NCBI RefSeq assembly: GCF_004005995.1 | Contig: NZ_CP034767.1 | Location: 2,914,001 to 2,978,000 of the forward strand | DNA: 64,000 nt | From: Devosia sp. 1566 | GTDB lineage: Bacteria; Pseudomonadota; Alphaproteobacteria; Rhizobiales; Devosiaceae | Direction: 5' to 3' | Shown here: piece by piece, positions 43,731-51,564 of the stretch | Numbering within the stretch: position 1 is the stretch's first letter | How the letters are laid out: every line of letters starts with the position of its first letter | Notes under the pieces: model-generated | What the model was told of the DNA's origin: nothing | Database searches by the model: none | The model's input: only the letters and a program-made list of their open reading frames with translations | Program-made: the position numbers and the translations under genes

Positions 43731-45272
43731 ATGAAGTTTGTGCCTACTACCCGCAGCCTCATGGCTCGCATTGCCCTTGCCGGCGTGCTTGCCTTCACCC
43801 CCAGCCTCGCCATGGCGGACGTTCTCAACGTCATGCAGAGCGAAGCCCCCCGCTCCATGGATCCGGGCGATCAAAGCGCGACCTTCACCAATGCGCTGCT
43901 CCGCCCGATGTTCGAAGGGCTGACCGATCGCGACGCCAACCAGCAGATCGTGCCCAAGCTCGCCACCGAATGGACTTCGGACGAAGCGGGCCTTGTCTGG
44001 ACCTTCAAGCTGCGCGAAGGCGTCGTCTTTCATGACGGCACCCCCTTCAATGCGGAAGCCGCCGCCTACAACTTCAACCGCCACCTCGATACCGAGCGCG
44101 GTCTTGCCGCCAGCGGCCGTCTGCGCACCTTCATGGCAGGCGTGCGCGCCGTTGATGAATACACCCTCGAAATCACCCTCAAGTCGCCCTACCCCGCCTT
44201 TCTGGCCCTCCTGACCACCCAGGCAGGCTGGCAGGTCAGCCCGGCAGCCGACGAAGCCGGCAATCTTGGCTCTTCCTCAGTCGGCACCGGCCCCTATCGC
44301 CTCGCCGAATACCGCTCGGGCGACTATGTCCTGCAGGAAAAATTCGCCGACTACTGGGGCGACAAGGAAGCTGGCGAAGACCAGATCCGCTGGACCTGGT
44401 CGAGCGAAACCTCCGTGCTCAACATGGCGCTCCAGACCGGCGACGCCGACATCATCAACCCCGTTCCGGCCGCCTTTGCCCGCCAGATCGAGGGCAATCC
44501 CGAGCTCTCGCTCAATGTCTCGGACGGCTCGGCCGTGTTCTGGGTCGCGCTCAACACCGAGTCCGAGCCCCTCAACGATGTCCGCGTCCGCCAGGCGCTG
44601 AACTTCGCCACCGACAAGAACGGTCTCGTCCAGGCGATCATGGCGGGCTACGCCATCCCCGCCACCTCCCCGCTCGCCAGCATCACGCCCGGCTTTGATC
44701 CTTCGCTCAACCCCTACCCGCTCGATCTCGAGCGCGCCAAGGCGCTCCTCGCCGAAGCCGGCGTTGCCGATGGCTTCGAGATCGATGTCGTGGTCCAGGA
44801 ACCCGAAGCCCGCATCGGCGAAGTGCTCCAGGCCATGTGGGCGCCGCTAGGCGTCAAGCTCAACGTGCAGCGCATGGAAAGCGGCGTCTGGTCCCAGGCC
44901 GCCTTTGGCGATGTCGCCCAGAAGGCCGACCAGAATGTCGACGCCGTGATCGCGTCCTGGTCTTCGGGCGTCAACGGCGCTGACCTGCAGCTGCGCCCGC
45001 TCTACCACTCCTCGAGCTTCTCGCCCGGCGGCGCCAATCTCGGCTTCTTCAAGAACGACGACTTCGACGCCCTGCTCGACAAGGCTGCTGCCACCACCGA
45101 CGAAGCGGCCCGCAACGAAGTCTATGTGGAAGCCCAAAAGCTCATCAATGACGAGGCGCCTCACGTCCTCCTCTATGTGAACCAGGACCTCTATGCGACC
45201 CGCGACGGCGTGTCGGGCGCCTGGATGGTGCCGGGTGGTTTCGTGCGCGTCGAAACCGCGACCAAGGACTAA
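43731..45272 (+). CDS. Periplasmic oligopeptide-type ABC transporter substrate-binding protein
   Basis: A 513-residue SBP_bac_5 family protein. A Sec signal peptide (basic MKFVPTTRSLMAR, hydrophobic core, cleavage near SLAMA at 29) is followed by SEAPRSMDPGDQ and the LRPMFEGLTDRD motif typical of DppA/OppA-like proteins. FATDKNGLVQAI near 300 and ARIGEVLQAMW are family blocks. The ligand may be a peptide or a glycopeptide; the sugar genes around it support the latter. A strong hairpin follows the gene, which would keep its mRNA in excess. Confidence 0.93.
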   Translation: MKFVPTTRSLMARIALAGVLAFTPSLAMADVLNVMQSEAPRSMDPGDQSATFTNALLRPMFEGLTDRDANQQIVPKLATEWTSDEAGLVWTFKLREGVVFHDGTPFNAEAAAYNFNRHLDTERGLAASGRLRTFMAGVRAVDEYTLEITLKSPYPAFLALLTTQAGWQVSPAADEAGNLGSSSVGTGPYRLAEYRSGDYVLQEKFADYWGDKEAGEDQIRWTWSSETSVLNMALQTGDADIINPVPAAFARQIEGNPELSLNVSDGSAVFWVALNTESEPLNDVRVRQALNFATDKNGLVQAIMAGYAIPATSPLASITPGFDPSLNPYPLDLERAKALLAEAGVADGFEIDVVVQEPEARIGEVLQAMWAPLGVKLNVQRMESGVWSQAAFGDVAQKADQNVDAVIASWSSGVNGADLQLRPLYHSSSFSPGGANLGFFKNDDFDALLDKAAATTDEAARNEVYVEAQKLINDEAPHVLLYVNQDLYATRDGVSGAWMVPGGFVRVETATKD

Positions 45273-45283
45273 CAACCGTCTCC

Positions 45284-45312
45284 GGCCGGGCGAGCATTTC
45301 ACTCGCCCGGCC
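45284..45312 (+). terminator. Intra-operon hairpin after the binding-protein gene
   Basis: GGCCGGGCGAG (45284-45294), loop CATTTCA, CTCGCCCGGCC (45302-45312): a perfect 11-pair stem without a T-run. It sits 12 bases after the binding-protein stop and 17 before the permease start. Such hairpins raise binding-protein output relative to permeases by partial termination or by blocking 3' decay. Confidence 0.65.
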
Positions 45313-45329
45313 CTTGCCTCGAGAGCCCA

Positions 45330-46250
45330 ATGCAATCCTATTTCCTGCGCAAGCTGGCATCCTTGCCGCTGATCCTGATCGGCGTGTCGCTGCTGGTGTT
45401 TATCGCCATCCGCGCCCTGCCGGGCGAGCCCGCCCGCGTGCTGGCCGGGCCTGAAGCCACCCAGGAAGCGGTGGACGCCATGACCGTCAGGCTGGGGCTC
45501 GATCGCTCCATCCCCGAGCAATATCTGCTGTTTGCCACCAATGCGCTGCAGGGCAATTTCGGCAATTCCATCCGCTCCAATCTCCCCGTGGTGCAGGAAA
45601 TCGCTGATCGCCTGCCCTATACGCTCTCCCTTGCCGCGCTCGCCTATCTGCTGGCGGTAGCCGTGGGCGTTCCGGCCGGCATGGCCGGCGCCATGAACCG
45701 CAACCGCTGGCCCGATTACCTCGTGATGATCCTGGCTATTGGCGGCGCCTCCATTGCCAATTTCTGGCTGGCGCTGATGGCGATGAACTATTTCTCCGTC
45801 GAGCTCGGCTGGCTGCCCCTGCTCGGCGCCACCTCCTGGCAAAGCTATATCCTGCCCGCCGTCACCCTTGCCGTTTTGCCCACCGCCGTGATCGCCCGCA
45901 TGACGCGCTCGAGCATGATCGAGGTGCTGGGCCAGGATTATGTCCGCACCGCCCGCGCCAAGGGCCTGCCGGCGCGCCAGGTCTATTGGAGCCATGCCCT
46001 GCGCAATGCGCTCATTCCTATCGTCACCATTGTCGGGCTCAATTTCGGCAGTCTCATCGGCGGCGCCGTGGTCACCGAGTCCGTGTTCAACTGGCCTGGC
46101 CTCGGGCGCCTGATGGTCGATTCCGTGCGATACCGCGATTATCCCGTGATCCAGGGCGTGGCGCTCGTTGCCGTGTTCGGCGTCGTGATCGTCAATTTCC
46201 TCGCCGAAATGCTGATCGCTGTTCTCAATCCCAGAATAAGGTTCGAATAG
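45330..46250 (+). CDS. ABC transporter permease, DppB-like
   Basis: A 306-residue inner-membrane protein with six helices. The DppB/OppB signature lies in IARMTRSSMIEVLGQDYVRTA near residue 190-210 (the EAA-like coupling loop), followed by GLPARQVYWSHALRNALIP. It has the usual long periplasmic loop after helix 1. It is the first of the two permease genes, and the next gene starts immediately after its stop with no gap. With DppC and the ATPase at 39212 it forms the importer. Confidence 0.94.
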   Translation: MQSYFLRKLASLPLILIGVSLLVFIAIRALPGEPARVLAGPEATQEAVDAMTVRLGLDRSIPEQYLLFATNALQGNFGNSIRSNLPVVQEIADRLPYTLSLAALAYLLAVAVGVPAGMAGAMNRNRWPDYLVMILAIGGASIANFWLALMAMNYFSVELGWLPLLGATSWQSYILPAVTLAVLPTAVIARMTRSSMIEVLGQDYVRTARAKGLPARQVYWSHALRNALIPIVTIVGLNFGSLIGGAVVTESVFNWPGLGRLMVDSVRYRDYPVIQGVALVAVFGVVIVNFLAEMLIAVLNPRIRFE

Positions 46251-47117
46251 ATGTCCGCTCCCATGACATCACCGGCTCGTCGCCCCAACGGGACGGCGCG
46301 GGCCTTGAGCTGGATTGCCGGCAACGCCAACCTCGTGATCGGCGGGGTCCTCGTGGGCCTTATCGTCGTCGCCGCCATCTTCGCCCCGTGGATCGCTCCG
46401 GCCGATCCTTTTGCGCAGAACCTGCTCTCGACCCTCCTGCCTCCCTCTTGGGAGCATCCCTTCGGCACCGATGACAATGGCCGCGATATTTTTGCGCGCG
46501 TCATCTATGGCGCCCGCATTACGCTGCTTGAAGTGGTGCTCGCCGTCGCGCTTGCCGTTTGCACCGGCGTCCCCCTCGGCATCATTGCCGGCATGGGCGG
46601 TCGCGTGCTCGATCAGACCATCATGTGGATCATGGACGTGCTCTTTGCCTTTCCCGGCATCGTGCTCGCCATCCTCATCGTCAGTGTGCTCGGGCCCAGC
46701 CTCATCAACCTGTTGATCGCCATCGCCATCTTTTCCGTACCGGTTTACGCCCGCCTCAGCCGCAATCTGACGCTTGGGCTCAAGCGCATGGAGTTCATAG
46801 AGGCGGCCCAGGCCCTTGGCATCCCGCAGCACCGCATTCTGGTGCACTACATTCTGCGCAATGCCATCGGGCCCATCATCGTGCAGTCAACGCTCACCGC
46901 CGGCACCGTGATCCTGTCGGCCGCGAGCCTGTCCTTTCTCGGCCTTGGTGCCCAGCCGCCAACGCCTGAATGGGGCGCCATGATGAGCGTTGGCCGCAAC
47001 TATCTGGGCGTCAACATCTACATGTCGCTATTCCCGGGCCTTGCGATCATGCTGACCGTTCTGGGCTTCAACATCCTCGGCGATGGCCTGCGCGACCTGC
47101 TGGATCCGCGCAAATGA
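46251..47117 (+). CDS. ABC transporter permease, DppC-like
   Basis: A 288-residue second permease with six helices. It has the periplasmic PFGTDDNGRDIFARVIYG block near residue 65 and the coupling loop GLKRMEFIEAAQALGIPQH near 180, as in DppC/OppC. The start directly abuts the DppB stop, and the end overlaps the sugar-kinase start by four bases (ATGA), tying transport to intracellular phosphorylation. Confidence 0.94.
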   Translation: MSAPMTSPARRPNGTARALSWIAGNANLVIGGVLVGLIVVAAIFAPWIAPADPFAQNLLSTLLPPSWEHPFGTDDNGRDIFARVIYGARITLLEVVLAVALAVCTGVPLGIIAGMGGRVLDQTIMWIMDVLFAFPGIVLAILIVSVLGPSLINLLIAIAIFSVPVYARLSRNLTLGLKRMEFIEAAQALGIPQHRILVHYILRNAIGPIIVQSTLTAGTVILSAASLSFLGLGAQPPTPEWGAMMSVGRNYLGVNIYMSLFPGLAIMLTVLGFNILGDGLRDLLDPRK

Positions 47118-48088
47118 GCACACCAACAAGCGTCTTCCTGCGCGATCCGGCTGCGCCAGCCACTGCGCTTTGCGCCGATATCGGTGGCTCCTTCATCAAG
47201 TTCGGCCAGGCCTTCGGGCCCGGCCAGGTGCAGCGGGTCGACGAAGTGCCAACGCCGGCCGACAACTGGCCCGCCCTCGTAGAGGCCCTCACCGGGCTCT
47301 CCACGCGTTGGAACGGCCCGGGCGCCGCCGTGCCCTTGGCCATATCGACTACTGGGCTCTTTGATCACCGTAACGGCACCGTCAATGCCGCCAATATCCC
47401 CGCATTCAAGGGCCATGACGTAGCGGGCGAACTTGCCGCCGCCCTGGCCCGTCCGGTCGTGATCGCCAACGACGCCGACACCTTTGCGCTGGCCGAAGCC
47501 AATCTGGGAATCGGCCGCGGCCATGACGTGGTGTTTTGCGCCATTCTTGGCACCGGCGTCGGCGGCGCCCTCGTGGTCGATGGCCGCACCGTGCGCGGGC
47601 ATCGCGGCGTCACCGGCGAATGGGGCCACGGCCCCATCACCCAGACCCGGCTGACCCTGGCCTCGGGCGAAACCCTCACCATCCCCCGCTTTGCCTGCGG
47701 TTGCGGCCAGATCGGCTGCACCGACACGATCGGGGGCGCGCGCGGCATCGAACGGCTGCATTCCCATTTGCACGGGCAAGAACAGACCAGCCACGAAATC
47801 CTCGACGGTTGGGAAGCCGGCGACGCGACTGCCGCCCGCACTGTCGAAGTCTACCTGGCGCTGCTGAGCGAACCTCTGGCCTTTGCCGTCAACATCACCG
47901 GCGCTTCGGTGGTGCCCGTTGGCGGGGGCCTTGCCGCCCGCACCGCGCTGATCGCGGCGCTCGATGCGCAGGTACGCACCCGCACCCTCAACAGCTTTGC
48001 CGAACCGCTGGTCCGTCCGGGGCAGTTCCTCGACAATGGCGGTCTCGTCGGCATGTCGGTGCTGGTCCAACAAACCCCAAGGGCTTGA
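47114..48088 (+). CDS. ROK-family sugar kinase (probable amino-sugar kinase)
   Basis: A 324-residue kinase without the helix-turn-helix found in the ROK repressor of this locus. The nucleotide-binding loop ADIGGSFIKFG is near residue 20, NDADTFALAEANLG near 118 carries the catalytic Asp, and the zinc-binding FACGCGQIGCTDT is near 198. N-acetylglucosamine and N-acetylmannosamine kinases share this plan; the exact sugar is unknown. It overlaps the upstream permease by four bases. Product phosphate could enter NagB (38347-39102). Confidence 0.92.
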   Translation: MSTPTSVFLRDPAAPATALCADIGGSFIKFGQAFGPGQVQRVDEVPTPADNWPALVEALTGLSTRWNGPGAAVPLAISTTGLFDHRNGTVNAANIPAFKGHDVAGELAAALARPVVIANDADTFALAEANLGIGRGHDVVFCAILGTGVGGALVVDGRTVRGHRGVTGEWGHGPITQTRLTLASGETLTIPRFACGCGQIGCTDTIGGARGIERLHSHLHGQEQTSHEILDGWEAGDATAARTVEVYLALLSEPLAFAVNITGASVVPVGGGLAARTALIAALDAQVRTRTLNSFAEPLVRPGQFLDNGGLVGMSVLVQQTPRA

Positions 48089-48092
48089 ATCC

Positions 48093-48818
48093 ATGATCCT
48101 CGAAGTTTGCGTCGATAGTCCCCGCGGCCTGCACAGCGCGGTTGAGGCCGGTGCCAATCGCATCGAACTCTGCTCGGCCCTGGCGCTCGGTGGCCTCTCA
48201 CCAAATCCGGGCCTCATTGCGCTCGCGAGCAAGGCCGCGGTTCCCGTTTACGCCATGGTCCGGCCCCGCCCCGGCGATTTCATCTTCGATGCCGCGGACG
48301 AAGCCGCCATGCTGGCCGAGATCGACCAGCTGCGCGCCCACGGCATTGCCGGCGTTGTGCTCGGCGCCAACCGCCCCGATGGCACGCTCGATGCCGACCT
48401 GCTGGCGCGGCTCATCGCCCGGGCGCAGGGCATGGGCACGACCCTTCACCGCGCCTTTGATCTGACGCCGGATCAACCGGCGGCGCTGGAAGCGGCAATC
48501 GAGCTGGGCTTTGATCGTGTCCTGACCTCGGGCGGCCAGCGCTCGGTGCTCGATGCAGCCCCCACCATCGCCCAGTTGCTGGCGCAGGCCAGCGGCCGCA
48601 TCACCGTCATGCCCGGCGGCGGCATCAAGCCGGCTAATGTCGAGCAGATGCTGGCCGTGCCTGGCATCACCGAGATCCACGCCTCCTGCCGCAGCCCGCT
48701 CGGGCTTGATCCGCAATCGCTACCGGTCCAGTTCGGCTTCCAGCCCGCCGACGAAGGCGAAACCGATCCGGCACTTGTTGCGCGCATGCGCGCCATTCTT
48801 TCCCAACACTCGGCCTGA
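48093..48818 (+). CDS. cutC: CutC-family TIM-barrel protein
   Basis: A 241-residue member of the CutC family, named for copper homeostasis in E. coli although the copper role is disputed. The start MILEVCVDSPRGLHSAVEAG and the following GANRIELCSAL block are diagnostic, with VYAMVRPRPGDF near 52, LHRAFDLT near 120, LTSGGQRSVLD near 145 and MPGGGIK near 171. It begins four bases after the kinase stop and clearly belongs to the sugar/peptide operon. The context argues for a metabolic role, for example in sugar processing, rather than for metal handling. Confidence 0.92.
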   Translation: MILEVCVDSPRGLHSAVEAGANRIELCSALALGGLSPNPGLIALASKAAVPVYAMVRPRPGDFIFDAADEAAMLAEIDQLRAHGIAGVVLGANRPDGTLDADLLARLIARAQGMGTTLHRAFDLTPDQPAALEAAIELGFDRVLTSGGQRSVLDAAPTIAQLLAQASGRITVMPGGGIKPANVEQMLAVPGITEIHASCRSPLGLDPQSLPVQFGFQPADEGETDPALVARMRAILSQHSA

Positions 48819-48829
48819 GGAACCACAAA

Positions 48830-50257
48830 ATGAAAAACACCCAAGCCATCTGGGACCTGGTCGACCAGCACCGCGCCTCCTTTGTGGCGCTGGCGGACAC
48901 CGTCTGGGCCACGCCCGAAACCTGCTACATGGAAACGCGCTCCGCCGCGGCCCATGAAGCGGCGCTGCGCGAGCACGGCTTTTCGGTTCGTACGGGCCTC
49001 GCGGACATCCCGACCTCCGTTGTCGGTGAAGCCGGCAGCGGCGGACCGGTGATCGCGTTCCTCGGCGAATTCGACGCCCTGCCCGGCCTCAGCCAGGAAG
49101 CAGGCAACGCCACCCACACACCCCTCCAGGCGGGTGGCAACGGCCATGGCTGCGGCCACAATCTGCTCGGAGCCGGCAGCCTGCTCGCCGCCCGCGCCGT
49201 CAAGGATTATCTGCAAGCCAACGACCTGCCCGGCCGCGTCCGTTACTACGGCTGCCCCGCCGAAGAAGGCGGTGGCGCCAAGGCCTTCATGGTCCGCGCC
49301 GGCCTCTTTGATGATGTCGACATCGCCATCACCTGGCATCCCGGCATTTTCGCCGAAGTGACCCGCCGCTCGAGCCTGGCCAACACGCGCATCGATTTCA
49401 CCTTCACCGGCCGCGCCGCGCACGCCTCTTCCGCCCCGCACCTGGGGCGCAGCGCCCTTGATGCGGTGGAGCTGACCAATGTCGGCTGCAACTATCTGCG
49501 CGAGCATGTCCCGACCGACACGCGCATGCACTACGCCATTCTCGATGCCGGTGGCATTGCCCCCAATGTGGTGCAGGCCCGCGCCAAGGTGCGCTATTCC
49601 GTGCGCTCCTCCACCGTCGACAGCATGCTCGATGTGCTCGCGCGCGTTCAGGATGTCGCTCGCGGCGCCGCGCTGATGACCGGCACCAGCGTTGAGATCA
49701 AGATCATCAGCTCGGTGGCCAATCTCATCAACAACGCCCCCCTCCAGGGCGCCATGTCCGCCGCTCTCGCCGAACTGGGCCCGCCCCAGTTCAGTGCCGA
49801 GGACGAAAGCTTCGCCCGCGCCATCCAGGCGACCCTCTCGCCCGAGCATATCCGCCACGATTACGAGCGCTATGCCATGCCCCCGCGCGAAGACAAGGCG
49901 CTGGCCGATTTCCTCATCCCCGCCGATATCGCGGTCCCCACCGCCGGCGTCGCCTCGACCGATCTGGCCGATGTGAGTTGGGTCGTGCCAACGGTCCAGC
50001 TGGACGGCGCCAATTTTGCCATCGGCACTCCGTTCCACTCCTGGCAGCTGGTCGCCCAGGGCAAGAGCGCTGCGGCCCACAATGGCATGATCCACGCCGC
50101 CAAGGTCATGGCCGCCACCGCCGTCAAGGCGCTGGAAGACGCCTCCTTGCGCGAGGCCGCTGCCGCCGCGCTCAACCAGGTCGCCGGCCGTGCCCGCTAC
50201 AAGACGGCGATCCCCGATGGCGCCCTGCCCCCCATCGCCGACATGACCGCCAGCTGA
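48830..50257 (+). CDS. M20-family amidohydrolase (AbgB-like)
   Basis: A 475-residue zinc-dependent amidohydrolase related to p-aminobenzoyl-glutamate hydrolase subunit B. Metal ligands lie in GNGHGCGHNLLG near residue 105 and YGCPAEEGGGAK near 145. The dimerisation insert begins TGRAAHASSAPHLGR near 195. Members remove acyl or aryl groups from amino acids. As the last gene of the operon, it would cleave an amide bond of the imported compound in the cytoplasm. A good terminator follows. Confidence 0.92.
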   Translation: MKNTQAIWDLVDQHRASFVALADTVWATPETCYMETRSAAAHEAALREHGFSVRTGLADIPTSVVGEAGSGGPVIAFLGEFDALPGLSQEAGNATHTPLQAGGNGHGCGHNLLGAGSLLAARAVKDYLQANDLPGRVRYYGCPAEEGGGAKAFMVRAGLFDDVDIAITWHPGIFAEVTRRSSLANTRIDFTFTGRAAHASSAPHLGRSALDAVELTNVGCNYLREHVPTDTRMHYAILDAGGIAPNVVQARAKVRYSVRSSTVDSMLDVLARVQDVARGAALMTGTSVEIKIISSVANLINNAPLQGAMSAALAELGPPQFSAEDESFARAIQATLSPEHIRHDYERYAMPPREDKALADFLIPADIAVPTAGVASTDLADVSWVVPTVQLDGANFAIGTPFHSWQLVAQGKSAAAHNGMIHAAKVMAATAVKALEDASLREAAAAALNQVAGRARYKTAIPDGALPPIADMTAS

Positions 50258-50267
50258 TCACAACAAA

Positions 50268-50290
50268 AAGCCCCGGCAAACCCGGGGCTT
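50268..50290 (+). terminator. Intrinsic terminator after the M20 amidohydrolase gene
   Basis: AAGCCCCGG (50268-50276), loop CAAAC, CCGGGGCTT (50282-50290) forms nine pairs, with CTCTTTAT after it and AAAAA before it, so it can work in both directions between the convergent genes ending at 50257 and 50295. Confidence 0.85.
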
Positions 50291-50294
50291 CTCT

Positions 50295-51089
50295 TTATCC
50301 GATCGGCGAAGCCGCAAAAAACTCCCGCACTGCCGCTTCCACGCTCAGCGCCGCTAGCCAAGAGGTGCGCGGATTATCCGGCAGCGCCGCATTCTCCAGC
50401 GCGATCTCGAACTGCCCGAACGCCCCCCGCGCCAGCACCTGATGCCGGTTACCCCCGGCCGCCGGGTCCGCCACCAGCCGCACCTGCGTTGCCTCGAACC
50501 CCAGCCCGCTCAGCGCTACCGCCGCACACACATTGGCATTCTTGGGAAACAGCCGCGCCGCTTCCGCCGCCGTGCCGCTGAAGAACTCCGTTGCTTCCGT
50601 AATCGAGCCGAGCGCCACCAGCGTCTCGGCATGGCTGCCCGCCCAGGCCTGCGGCGGCTTGGTGCCGCGATAAACCACCTCGTCGAGCCCCGCCAGTCGC
50701 GCCGCCCGCAGCACATCGAGCCCGCCGATCGCCCCCGGCACCAGCGTCAAGCGCCCCGTTGCCGTCACGCTCTCCGCCACCCGCGCCCGCAGTTCGGGAT
50801 CGGCCAGTGCCCCTACCGAAGCCACCACCACCGGCACCCCCGCCGCGAGCAAAGCCGGCACGTGCCGCGCCACCGCCTCATGCCCGGCACATTCCACCAC
50901 CAGTGAGGGCCCCCAGCCGATCAGCTGCTCGACCGTGCTGAACACCTGCAAATTGCCCGCGCTCGCCGGACTGCGCACCAGCGCCGCCCCCACCGCCAGC
51001 CCCTCGCCACGCGCCTCCAGCGCCCCGATCAGGCTGCGGGCCATTGCCCCCAGTCCGATCACCGCAATCCTGTGCCGATCCACCCCCAA
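50295..51089 (-). CDS. L-aspartate dehydrogenase family protein
   Basis: A 264-residue NAD(P)-dependent enzyme. RIAVIGLGAMARSLI at the N-terminus is the cofactor loop, VVECAGHEAV is near residue 64, and GAIGGLDVLRAARLAGL near 118 and FPKNANVCAAVALSGLG near 187 are conserved blocks of aspartate dehydrogenase (NadX-like). It converts aspartate to iminoaspartate/oxaloacetate; the role may be NAD synthesis or amino-acid breakdown. No nadA/nadC is adjacent, so the pathway cannot be fixed. It lies convergent to the M20 operon. Confidence 0.88.
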   Translation of the reverse strand: MGVDRHRIAVIGLGAMARSLIGALEARGEGLAVGAALVRSPASAGNLQVFSTVEQLIGWGPSLVVECAGHEAVARHVPALLAAGVPVVVASVGALADPELRARVAESVTATGRLTLVPGAIGGLDVLRAARLAGLDEVVYRGTKPPQAWAGSHAETLVALGSITEATEFFSGTAAEAARLFPKNANVCAAVALSGLGFEATQVRLVADPAAGGNRHQVLARGAFGQFEIALENAALPDNPRTSWLAALSVEAAVREFFAASPIG

Positions 51090-51153
51090 ACACCCATCTC
51101 CGCCTGCTGCCTAATGCAGCGGGCATAGCTGTCCCCGCCCCGTCGGGCAACCG

Positions 51154-51504
51154 TCAGCTGCGCAGGATCTTTTCCATCGGCCGACCCTTGGCCAGTTCAT
51201 CGACCAGTTTGTCGAGATAGCGGACTTCGCGCATCGTGGGCTCCTCGATCTCCTCCACCCGCACGCCGCAAACAACGCCCCGGATCAGCGCCCGATCCGG
51301 GTTCATCCGCGGCGCCTGGGCAAAGAAATCCTCGAAATTGGTGCCCGCTGCCAGCACACCCTCGAGGCTCGCTTCATCATGCCCGGTTAACCAGCAGATG
51401 ATGCGGTCCACCTCCGCCTTGCTGCGGCCCTTGCGCTCCGCCTTGGCGAGATAGGCGGGATAAACGCTGGCGAAGCGCATCCCATAGATCCGATGCCCCG
51501 GCAT
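51154..51504 (-). CDS. DUF2200 family protein
   Basis: A 116-residue cytoplasmic protein of unknown function. The N-terminal [24 protein letters not shown] (split as [15 protein letters not shown] and the basic stretch that follows) and central [13 protein letters not shown] near 33 match DUF2200, found widely in bacteria. It is mostly alpha-helical, with a basic N-half and an acidic C-half. It lies between aspartate dehydrogenase and the ABC-F gene on one strand, with gaps of about 60 bases. Confidence 0.85.
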   Translation of the reverse strand: MPGHRIYGMRFASVYPAYLAKAERKGRSKAEVDRIICWLTGHDEASLEGVLAAGTNFEDFFAQAPRMNPDRALIRGVVCGVRVEEIEEPTMREVRYLDKLVDELAKGRPMEKILRS

Positions 51505-51564
51505 GGCTGCCCTCCCCGAGCTGCACTTCCTGGAGGCAAACCATAACCCAGATCAGGCCATCGG

